A stretch of 64,000 nt of DNA, from positions 1 through 64,000 of the forward strand of contig NZ_BAZW01000012.1 in assembly GCF_000974365.1 (NCBI RefSeq), in the 5' to 3' direction. Below the pieces are notes generated by a model, which did no database searches, was not told the origin of the DNA, and worked only from the letters and a program-made list of their open reading frames with translations. Source of the stretch: Geofilum rubicundum JCM 15548 (lineage in GTDB: Bacteria > Bacteroidota > Bacteroidia > Bacteroidales > Marinilabiliaceae). Below, piece by piece: positions 41,662-50,689 of this stretch. Position 1 is the first letter of the stretch. Each line of letters starts with the position of its first letter. The translations under genes were made by a program, and so were the position numbers.

Positions 41662-42557
41662 ATGTATTATCCCGTTGTGCTGTTTTGTTACAATCGTCCC
41701 GATCATGTTCAGAAAACCCTGTCGGCCCTTTCGGCCAATGAGGGTGCACTTGATACGCCTTTGATTGTATTCAGTGACGGACCGGCTACAACCAGGGATG
41801 TTGCTTTGGTGAAATCCGTCCGACGCCTTTTAAGCATCGTCCAGGGTTTTAAATCGGTTCGGATCGTATGCAGTGAAGGCAATAAGGGCTTGTCGGCCAG
41901 TGTTATTGATGGTGTTTCGGAGGTTCTGTCCACCTTTGATGCCTGTCTTGTTTTGGAGGATGATTTGGAAACGGCGCCCTATTTTCTGAAGTTCATGAAT
42001 GAAGCCCTCTGGCAATATAAGAACGATGGGCACATTTTTTCAGTATCCGGGTATTGTCCACCCATTGCCATTCCAAAGGATTATAGCTTGGATTCCTTTT
42101 TGTTTCCCCGAATCAATTCCTGGGGCTGGGGAACGTGGCGGGACAGGTGGGAAAAGGTGGATTGGTCGGTGGCCGATTTTCAGCCGTTTATCTCAAATAA
42201 GGCCATGCGGGAGCAATTGGCAGAGCAGGGGGCCGACCTGCCGGTGATGCTGCTGAAGCAACAGCAAGGTAAGATTGCTTCCTGGGCTGTACGCTTTAAC
42301 CAGGCCTGTTTTAATCTGGGAATGACCAATGTTTATCCGGTTCAGTCTTTGGTAAGCAACCGGGGAGCTGACGGTTCCGGCACCCACATGAAACATTCAG
42401 GTAAATATGCTGTTGCCTTATGCCATAAATACTTATCATCCAAAAGGCGGGCAATAGTGCCGTCATAAATCAACGATTTCGTGATTTTTATAAACCCTCG
42501 CTCTACCGGCGTGCCATCAATTATTTAAAAATAACGCGCTATCTTCGCGGTTGGTAG
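41662..42557 (+). CDS. Glycosyltransferase (GT-A fold), frameshifted at C-terminus
   Basis: Cytosolic glycosyltransferase beginning YYPVVLFCYNRPDHVQKTL, with the acidic nucleotide-sugar motif CLVLEDDLETAPYFL and the segment NSWGWGTWRDRW. As written it stops at 42468 after RRAIVPS. In the next frame the sequence continues INQRFRDFYKPSLYRRA to a stop at 42555-42557, giving a natural basic C-terminus. One added C (GTGCCGTC to GTGCCCGTC, near 42458) joins them. It sits between the pyruvyl transferase and flippase genes. Donor and acceptor are unknown. Confidence 0.82.
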
Positions 42558-42584
42558 GGTCTTAAATTGTTTAAACCATTATCC

Positions 42585-44033
42585 ATGCAATTTCAAACGC
42601 GTTTTGTTTTCAGGCAAGGTGCCATTTACGGCGTTGGCAATGTGTTGACCAAATTAAGTGGCGTTATTTTAATTCCGCTCTACCTGGATTATATCAATGA
42701 AAGCGAGTTTGGCATTTTCACCCTTTTTGAGACCCTTTTTCAATTTATTTTGATGCTTTCCGGACTGGGCGTCAAGGGTGGTTTTACCCGCTGGTACCAT
42801 GAAATGGAGAGTAAGGACCAAAAACGGTCGCTTTTTTTTACCACCTGGAGTTTTAACGCCTTCACCAGTTTCTTGTCCGTTTCGGCGGTCGGCCTGCTTC
42901 TCTTGTTTTATTCAACGGCCATTTTCAAATACGAGATACCAACCGATTTAATCATTTACTTTTTGATTGGGACCTTTTTTCGGATCCTCTACGATGTGCC
43001 CTTTTACCTGCTTAAATTGGAACAAAGGGCCACGAGCCAAACCTGGTGGTTGGCGCTAAACATCACATTGATGTTGGGCTTCACCTTTTATTTTCTGGAA
43101 TACAAGAAGATGGGTTTAAAAGGAATTTATCTGGCACAGATGGTGGCCCATGTTTTGACCTTTTTGGCCTTAGTTCCGTTTATTATAAAGAACATTCAAC
43201 TAACCTTTTTAAAAGGCATACTTAAACAATTAATTCACTATGGGTTCCCGCTGGCCGTATCCAACGTGTTGACCACGGTTTTGACGCTGAGCGACCGCCA
43301 TATCATTAATCAGTATCAGAATCTGGATGAGGTGGCGAGTTACAGCATGGCCTTTAAGGTGGCCAATCTGGTTCAAATGATTGTGGTTGCCTCACTCATC
43401 ACCTCTTACTCCAATTACTTTTTTAAGACGATGCATAACCGGGACAGCATGCTTTTCTTTGCCCGCTTTACCCGTCTGTTTGTTATTTTGATCACCTTTG
43501 GAGGACTCGGGATTGTCCTGTTTTCGCCGGAAATTATCTATGTCATTTCTTCCGGCAGTCCCTTTTTCCAGAGTTCGGTGATTTTGATTCCTGTTTTGAT
43601 GGCAGGTCTTATTTTTTCCGGTTTGAGACAATTTCTTACCTTGCCATTGAATAAGCATAAGAAGACCAGGCGGATATCACTCATCCTGATACTCAGTGCA
43701 GTGGTCAATATAGCAGGCAACCTGATTTTGGTTCGGGAATACGGAAAAATGGGTGCTTCTGTATCAACGGTGTTGGCCCAATTGTTTGGTTTGGTCTGGA
43801 TCATTGTTGAAGTCAAGAAATATGAAACCCTTCATTTGCAGTTGGTCAAAAGTTTTTGGCTCATTATTTTTTGGGCTGTTTTGGTGGTGATTGGTATGCA
43901 GACTTTTGTTTTTGATTTACCTTTGGGCTGGTTGTTCAAATCATTGGTGGTTTTGGTTTTTATGGCTTTCATGTTTTTTATGGGTCTGATAACAAGGGAG
44001 GATGTTCAAACGGGACTTAAAATATTTAAATAA
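42585..44033 (+). CDS. Oligosaccharide flippase (Wzx/MVF family)
   Basis: Inner-membrane lipid-linked oligosaccharide flippase. About 482 residues and 12-14 membrane segments, starting at the first ATG, 42585 (MQFQTRFVFRQGAIYGVGN); a TTG at 42567 is less likely. The early motif LTKLSGVILIPLYLDYINES and a mid-protein ASYSMAFKVANLVQM are typical of polysaccharide exporters. It implies a Wzx/Wzy-type pathway, though no Wzy polymerase or Wzz is evident in the window. Intact. Confidence 0.9.
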   Translation: MQFQTRFVFRQGAIYGVGNVLTKLSGVILIPLYLDYINESEFGIFTLFETLFQFILMLSGLGVKGGFTRWYHEMESKDQKRSLFFTTWSFNAFTSFLSVSAVGLLLLFYSTAIFKYEIPTDLIIYFLIGTFFRILYDVPFYLLKLEQRATSQTWWLALNITLMLGFTFYFLEYKKMGLKGIYLAQMVAHVLTFLALVPFIIKNIQLTFLKGILKQLIHYGFPLAVSNVLTTVLTLSDRHIINQYQNLDEVASYSMAFKVANLVQMIVVASLITSYSNYFFKTMHNRDSMLFFARFTRLFVILITFGGLGIVLFSPEIIYVISSGSPFFQSSVILIPVLMAGLIFSGLRQFLTLPLNKHKKTRRISLILILSAVVNIAGNLILVREYGKMGASVSTVLAQLFGLVWIIVEVKKYETLHLQLVKSFWLIIFWAVLVVIGMQTFVFDLPLGWLFKSLVVLVFMAFMFFMGLITREDVQTGLKIFK

Positions 44034-44123
44034 TGACTATCTTGAGTCCCTGAAATGCTTCGCAGATAGAGTTCTGCCTTATACGGATAATAAGAATGAT
44101 GAACTTAAATGGATATTTTGTAG

Positions 44124-47100
44124 ATGACCATGAGTAGTTACTGGCCATATCTTTTACTCATTGCCTGTATAGTTGTTTTCACAGGTGTTATGATACTTTC
44201 TTTTAAGGGGCTGGGATATAAAATGATGAGGGCTGAACAGGGCCTGTCTTCCCGATTGTCACTTTCCCGTCGTTTAAAGAGTTTGCGTATTATTTTGGCC
44301 GTTTTTGGATCTTTGATTTTAGCGATCGGACTCGGGGGTGCTTACTTTGAAGTTCAGAGGGTGCGGGACAATCGTTACCAGGAATTGGAAACCATTGCCC
44401 AATCGGTTGCCAACGGATTCAGTTATGAATTGATTGCGCCGCTGACTTTTACTGAAAGCGATACCTCCAATGCCGCATACGGATACATTTCCCATCATTT
44501 GGAGGTGATGGCCGGGCACTATGACCACGTCCAGATTTACACGATGGTCATGCGTGATTCCCTCATCGTCTTTGGTCCCTGCAGTCCCGCCCACAACCAG
44601 TATGATACCGTTCTGCCCGGTGAAATTTATCAACACCCGCCGGAGGGATTGTCCGAATTGTTTTCAAGCGGCCGAAGCCTCATCCTCGACCCCTATAAGG
44701 ATGAGTTCGGATACTATATAAGCGCCTTTGCACCCGTTTTACATCCTTTATCATCTGCACCTGCCATAATGATTGGTGTGGATATGGAGGCGGAACAGTT
44801 CGATATCGAAAGGGCCATGGCTCCATTCGTCCATTGGTGGTCACTTTGGTGCTTTTGCTTTTATTATTGGGCGGCTCGTTTTATCTCGCCCAAAGAAGTG
44901 TCCTCGATTTTCAGCGGTATAAATGGTGGCAAAGTCCGGAAGCCCTCTTTACCCTGCTTATTGGTCTGGCCATTGGCGGACTCATTATTTGGTTCTCGTT
45001 TTCTTACGAAATGCGTTATCGCCAAGCCATCTTTTCTCAATCCTCCACCTTTTATGCGGCCCGGATCAACGATTACTTTCGTTCGTTTGGCACCTCCTGG
45101 CAAGAGACTTTTCGTCCGATACCTACCCAAAATTCTGTTGACGATGCGCTATTCAGACAGCGAACATCCACCCTTATAAATTATGAATTTATAGAAGCTT
45201 GTGGTTTTGCGATGAAAACCGGAAGCAATGGTTCCATGGCCCGATGGATACTGCAGCATTATTCGGAGAAGGATAAGGGATTGGACCTTACCAAGGAATG
45301 TCTGGAAGATTTTCTGGCCCATATCCATGACAAATTGGAAACCTCCTATGCAACGGGATTGAGGGGTATTGAGTTTGCGGTCCGGGATTCTCTGGACATT
45401 AAATTGGCCTTCGTCTTTCAGCCCATTGATCCTAAGGACGCTGAATTACCAGCGCTCTTTTTTGCGGTAGTTGAACCGCAGGTGCTTTTAAATGAGGCCG
45501 TTGCTTCCAGTGGTGAAGCCGGCACTTTTAATATTAAATGGGAGGAGTATCTGGAAGGTGGTGTCAAAAAGGAGATGGCGCAATTCGGTTCCTCTTCCGC
45601 GCCTTCCCGATGCATCGTGGGTATGGATAGCCAGCATCCGGTATTTGTCTTCGGCCGTGTTTTTGTTTTAAATATGCAGCCTGGCCCGGCATTCATTGCT
45701 ACCCACCCGCCAAGAATATTGTATTTTATTATTCCCACGGTGCTTCTATTTTTGTTTTTGATTACTTTCATTGTTGGGGCGTTCACAACGGAACGTTACC
45801 GTCTGGAGCGTGTTGTAGATGAAAGAACCTCTGAGCTGGCGGCCTCTGAAAAGCGCTTTTCTTCTTTGTTTAGTTCTGCCCTGGAGGGCATCGCCCTGCA
45901 TCAGGTCGTTCGGAATGAGAAAGGGCAAATCACCGACTATTCTATTACCGATGTCAATCCCGCCTATCGCCGTTTGGTCGGGAAACCCGAAAGTGAAGTA
46001 AAAGGACAACTGGGCAGTGTGGTATATGGGGAGGGTGGACCGCCCCCGCATCTGGACGTATTCGCCCGTGTGGTGGAAAGCGGTGAGCCAGCCCGTTTTT
46101 TGGAATTTTTCCTACCCTTGAATCGTCATTTTGATGTGTCCGTGACCTCGGTTGGCCCCGATCAATTTGCCACCGTTTTTAATGATATCACCGAAATAGA
46201 ATTGGCCACAGAGGCCTTAAAGAAAAGTGAAGAGAAGTATCGCTTCCTGGTGGAAAATCAGAACGACTTGGTCATCAAGGTGGATCGAAAAGGACAGTAT
46301 TTGTACGCCAGTCCCTCTTTTTGCAGGTTTTTTGGCAAGAAGGAAAGCGATCTGTTGGGCAAAGTCTTTATTCCTCAAATTGATGAGAGCGATGTGGTGA
46401 CTTCCTTTAAAGCGTTAAAGGATTTGGCCGCACCTCCCTATCAGGTGTCTTTTGAGCAAAAAGTGAAGTCGGTTCAGGGATGGCGGTGGTTGGCCTGGAA
46501 CAACAGTGCCGTAATGGAAAACGGTCAAGTGGTTGGTTTTATTGGTGTGGGGCGGGAGGTGACCAAGCGCAAGCGTTCTGAGCTGGCTTTGGAAGAAAAT
46601 CAAAGGAAATTGCAGGAACAGAATGACGAATATTTGGCCCTAAATGAGGAATACCAAACCCTGAATGAGGAGCTGAACCAAACCAACAGCGAATTATTTG
46701 ATGCCATTGAAAAAGCGCAGGAGAGTGAACGGCTAAAAACGGCCTTTTTGCAAAATATGTCGCATGAAATACGCACCCCCCTTAATGCCGTTATTGGTTT
46801 TTCAGAAATGATGTCTCTAAGCGGTTTCAGTGATGAGGAAAAGCAGGAATTTGCCGATATCGTGGTCAATAATTCCCGCCAGTTATTGAGTCTGGTCGAT
46901 GATATCATGACCATATCCACCATTGAAACGCAGCAGAATAAGTTGTCTGAATCACCGGTACATATCCCCTCTTTGCTGAGGGAATTGCATGCTGTTTTTG
47001 CCAACAATTTAAAGCCAGGGGTAGATTTAGAATATGTTTTTAGCGAAGACGATCAGCAGGGACTGACCATTTTAGCGGACGAAATAAAATTGCGGCAGAT

Positions 47101-47425
47101 CTTTATCAATCTGATCGGAAATGCCATTAAATTTACGCACGAAGGAAGCATTTGCTTTGGTTACGATTTAATGCAGGAAAAAAGCATCCGCTTTTTTGTG
47201 AAAGATTCCGGAATCGGTATCTTGCCTGAAGTAAAGGATAAGATTTTTGAACGATTCAGGCAGGCGGGTGAAAGCATTCAAAAGAAGTATGGCGGAACCG
47301 GGTTGGGACTGGCCATTTCCAAGGGACAAGTCGATCTGATGGGTGGACAAATATGGGTGGAGTCTGAAATCGGCCAGGGCTCTGTATTTTACTTTGAGAT
47401 TCCCTTAAAACAAGTCCGGGTTTAA
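44124..47425 (+). CDS. Multi-domain membrane sensor histidine kinase, frameshifted
   Basis: About 1,100 residues. Two early membrane helices (residues 6-26 and 50-72) bound a first extracytoplasmic sensor (EVQRVRDNRY to MIGVDMEAEQ). Further helices bound a second, CHASE-like sensor (FSYEMRYRQAIFSQSSTFYA onward). Two PAS domains follow (SALEGIALHQVVRNEKGQIT; YRFLVENQNDLVIKVD), then a coiled coil, HisKA (FLQNMSHEIRTPLNAV) and HATPase (NLIGNAIKFTHEGS, GGTGLGLAISKG). No receiver domain. The break near 44833 (ERAMAPFVHW versus ERAMGSIRPLVVTLV) is repaired by one G. It lies inside the polysaccharide cluster, and its response regulator is not adjacent. Confidence 0.85.
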
Positions 47426-47456
47426 AAATCTGACCTTCATTTTAATAGATAGGCAT

Positions 47457-48733
47457 ATGCGCGTATTACACATAAATAAGAGTGATGTAAAAGGCGGAGC
47501 TGCCGTGGCAGCTTCCCGTATCGTGCATGCGCTACGGGGCATGGATGTGGAGGCTTCCATGCTGGTGGCAGAGAAGTCCGGAAACGATGCATCCGTTGTT
47601 TCCATCGCCAATTCCAGACGGGAAAAAGCCAAAGTTATGTATTATTTTCTGCAGGAGGTGGCGGCCTTTCTGCCCCACGAGAAAAGCAAAACATCGCGTT
47701 TTGCCTTTTCGTTGGCCCGTCGGGGTTTTAATTTGCATAAACACCCCTTGGTTTTGGAGGCAGACCTTATTCATTTGCATTGGTTCAACCAGGGCTTCTT
47801 ATCTCTTAAAGGCCTGGAAAAAATTCTGCAATTGGGAAAACCGGTCGTCTGGACCTGCATGACATGTGGAGTTTTACAGGCGGCTGTCATTATGCCGGGG
47901 ACTGTGAAGGCTATCAGAAAAGTTGTGGCCATTGTCCGGTCATTCAGGATCCCTCCCACAATGATATATCGGCCCTGCAGCATCTGAAGAAGCAAGCGGC
48001 CTATGCCGAGGCGCCTTTATCCATAGTGACCTGCAGTCAATGGTTGGGATCGGTGGCCCGGGAATCCAGTTTGCTGCAACAGCACGCAGTTATTTCCATC
48101 CCGAATCCCATAGATACAGAACTTTATGCGCCTGTTCCCCGAAAAGAAGCGCGCAAGCGACTCCATTTACCACCCGATAAAAAAATACTTCTGTTTGGGG
48201 CAGCCAACGTGGCCGATCCGCGTAAAGGCATGGCGCTTTTGTTACATGCCCTCAAGACATTGAGTACCCGAAAGCAGGCCGATCAAATAGAGCTGGTGAT
48301 TTTTGGAAAAACGCCACCCCGATTGGCCGAGAAACTGCCGTTCCCGGCCCGCTTGATGCACTATGTAAGTGATGTAGAAACCCTGGTGGATTTGTACAAT
48401 GCGGCCGATGTCTTTGTCTTACCTTCTCTGGAGGACAATCTGCCCAATACCGTGATGGAGGCCTTATCCTGCGGCACACCGGTGGCCGCTTTTCGTATTG
48501 GCGGGGTGCCGGAAATGGTCGCCCATGGCATATGTGGGTATCTGGCCGCGCCGGGTGATGCGGATGGATTGGCGGAGGGGATTGAATATCTGCTGTTTAA
48601 GTGTGCAGAGCAAACCTGCAGGGAGAATGCCCGGGACAAGGTGCTGAACCATTTTGCCCCTGAGCTTGTGGCCCGGCAGTATTTGAATCTCTATCAACAA
48701 TTGCTTGGTGAAAAGGAAGGTGGAAATGAATAG
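47457..48733 (+). CDS. Glycosyltransferase family 4, frameshifted
   Basis: GT-B-fold retaining glycosyltransferase. The N-terminus is VLHINKSDVKGGAAVAASRI. The acceptor-side segment restored by one C (GACCTG to GACCCTG, near 47852) reads VWTLHDMWSFTGGCHYAGDC, a well-known pattern of this subfamily with several Cys. The C-terminal donor domain contains LLFGAANVADPRKG and SLEDNLPNTVMEALSCGTPV (E-x7-E motif). As written the two halves are in different frames (47457-47987 and 47864-48733). It overlaps the next gene by 8 bases. Confidence 0.88.
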
Positions 48734-49496
48734 TGCAATGAATAATCCTTCGGAAAATCCCAAAGTATCCATCATAACGGTGGTCTTTAATGCCCGGTCC
48801 ACCCTGGAAAGAACCATTCAGAGTGTCAGATCGCTCGATTATTCCCATGTGGAATACCTCGTCGTGGATGGTGGAAGCACCGATGGAACCCTGGACATTA
48901 TCCGACGATATGAAGCACACATCAATGCCTGGATCAGTGAACCGGACAAAGGACTGTACGATGCCATGAACAAAGGTCTGAACATGGCTACCGGGGATTA
49001 TGTCTGGTTTCTGAATGCAGGCGATGAGGTGGCAGCACCTCAGGTGTTGACACGATTATTTGAGCAGCGTCCTGGCGCCGACATCTATTATGGTGATACC
49101 ATGATTGTTGATTTGGAAGGAAAGGAAATAGGGCATCGACGTCTGTCTCCCCCCAGGTCGCTCACCTGGAAAGATTTTCACAGGGGCATGTTGGTGAGCC
49201 ACCAATCGATTTTGGTGGCCCGGTCGCTGGCCACACCTTATGACCTGAGGTATCGTTTCTCGGCCGATTACGATTGGGTGTTGTCCGCCCTGAGGCGGGC
49301 CCGGGTGGTGGTGAATGGCGAAATGGTCTTGTCCAGATTTCTGGATGGCGGCCTCACGAAAAAGAATATCCTGCCCGGATTAAAGGAGCGATTCAAAATA
49401 ATGAAGAAAAATTTTGGCCTTTTGGCTACTTTTTTTCATCATATTCCAATAACTTGCAGGTTTTTACGTTATCTATTAATACATCGAAGATTTTAA
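48726..49496 (+). CDS. Glycosyltransferase family 2
   Basis: GT-A glycosyltransferase, about 256 residues. The start at ATG 48726 (MNSAMNNPSENPKVS) overlaps the preceding gene by 8 bases. Motifs: KVSIITVVFNARSTLERTI, VVDGGSTDGTLDIIRRYE, SEPDKGLYDAMNKGL, WFLNAGDE and the DxD-like YYGDTM, with FSADYDWVLSALR in the acceptor half. It resembles WcaE-like colanic-acid transferases. Last gene of the polysaccharide cluster, followed by a structured intergenic region. Intact. Confidence 0.9.
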   Translation: MNSAMNNPSENPKVSIITVVFNARSTLERTIQSVRSLDYSHVEYLVVDGGSTDGTLDIIRRYEAHINAWISEPDKGLYDAMNKGLNMATGDYVWFLNAGDEVAAPQVLTRLFEQRPGADIYYGDTMIVDLEGKEIGHRRLSPPRSLTWKDFHRGMLVSHQSILVARSLATPYDLRYRFSADYDWVLSALRRARVVVNGEMVLSRFLDGGLTKKNILPGLKERFKIMKKNFGLLATFFHHIPITCRFLRYLLIHRRF

Positions 49497-49505
49497 ACAG
49501 ACGCC

Positions 49506-49577
49506 GGGAATAAAGTTTGTTTATTAGGATGGGGTCTATAATGTGAGAGTTGTTAGACCCGACGTGTTTTTATTCCC
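49506..49577 (+). terminator. Nested hairpin closing the polysaccharide cluster
   Basis: An inner stem (GGGTCTA 49532-49538 / TAGACCC 49554-49560) is enclosed by an outer one (GGGAATAAA 49506-49514 / TTTATTCCC 49569-49577). A T-run lies at 49567-49571 between the inner stem and the outer arm. The inner hairpin plus Ts could terminate; the outer pairing is an alternative or extended fold. Confidence 0.6.
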
Positions 49578-49622
49578 ACCCCCAAAACTTGATGCCTTGC
49601 TTTCCTGTTTTCAGGAAGGAGG

Positions 49623-50603
49623 ATGAATGACGCCCTTAACCTAAAAATTTCTGTTATGATTGATGTTTATCAAAAACAGGTTTTTGAAACCCGCGAAACC
49701 ATTTGTCAGGTCACCCACCACGACCGTTTATTGCTCGAATGCAGTAAAGTACTTAAAAATGAGATTTCTGAGTTAAGAAAAACTTCCAGTGCGCTGAGGC
49801 GAGCAGGCATCTTGCCTGAGACCTATAACAAATCACAGCTTTGGCACCTTATCTGCTCCACATTTAGTCCCGATTCCACCAAGCGCAGTGTTACCCGGCA
49901 AAAACTTTTGATCATGCAATTGAACTGCCTGGCCAGCGAAGAAATTGTGTACAATTTGAGCAGGCGACTGGAAAACATGAGCTACAGCGGTGAAATTAAT
50001 TTAAAGCGCATTCGCCGGGACGAACAAAAATTTCAGCGCCAGCTCGAAAAAGCGTCCGAATTGATGGAAGGATCCACCCAGGTGCGTTTTATTAACTTTA
50101 CCAAAAAAATAGGGGATTACAAAGGTCAGTTAAAGGCGGCCCGTGAAGCAAGAATTCATGGAGAAGCGGCCCATCGCCATCTACGCAACTTGTCCAATGA
50201 CCTAAGAGAGATCACCTTTTGGGGCAGTGGTGAAGCTGCTCTTCCGGGAGAAAACGACGACCATGCCAATGCCCTGCTCGAGCGTATGTTTGAATCCGTT
50301 ATCAACGCCTGTATCCACCTTTGCGGATTTAAAAGTGAGGTCAACGAATTTGCCCAAAGCAGAGATCTGGATCTGCACTTTCAGGCCGTCATGCATTTCA
50401 GGACCGATTTCTTTAATTGCCTCACCGCCGATTGGGTGGAGTCCCGCAAGTTACGGATGACCGGTTTCTGTGTGCAAAAAACCGTCGATTCATTGGGAAT
50501 GTTGATGAAGGGGCTGAGCTCAAGAATTTTAAAGATCGAGGAAGAACTGGAAATCATTCATGAAGAAAGTTCGGCCATTCTCATGGTGGCAGAAAAAGTA
50601 TAA
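49623..50603 (+). CDS. Hypothetical helical protein
   Basis: I do not recognise this 326-residue protein. It is soluble-looking, almost entirely helical and charged (TSSALRRAGILPETYNKSQ, RRDEQKFQRQLEKASELM, RILKIEEELEIIHEESSA), with no signal peptide, membrane segment or obvious catalytic motif. A purine-rich AGGAAGGAGG directly abuts the ATG at 49623. The stronger start could be a second ATG at 49656 (MIDVYQKQVF), but neither is certain. It is isolated between the polysaccharide-cluster terminator and a bidirectional terminator, so it is probably a single-gene transcript. Confidence 0.65.
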   Translation: MNDALNLKISVMIDVYQKQVFETRETICQVTHHDRLLLECSKVLKNEISELRKTSSALRRAGILPETYNKSQLWHLICSTFSPDSTKRSVTRQKLLIMQLNCLASEEIVYNLSRRLENMSYSGEINLKRIRRDEQKFQRQLEKASELMEGSTQVRFINFTKKIGDYKGQLKAAREARIHGEAAHRHLRNLSNDLREITFWGSGEAALPGENDDHANALLERMFESVINACIHLCGFKSEVNEFAQSRDLDLHFQAVMHFRTDFFNCLTADWVESRKLRMTGFCVQKTVDSLGMLMKGLSSRILKIEEELEIIHEESSAILMVAEKV

Positions 50604-50622
50604 TCGACACCTGCCCTTTTAA

Positions 50623-50670
50623 AAATCCCCCTTTTCGGTGGCTCTGCTGAGCCGCCGAAAAGGGGGATTT
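50623..50670. terminator. Bidirectional terminator
   Basis: A near-perfect 16-base stem (AAATCCCCCTTTTCGG / CCGAAAAGGGGGATTT) is topped by an inner GGCT/AGCC stem with a CTGCTG loop. It sits between the convergent hypothetical gene and the YfhO gene and can serve both. Confidence 0.88.
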
Positions 50671-50689
50671 ACTTTCCTTATATTGAAAA

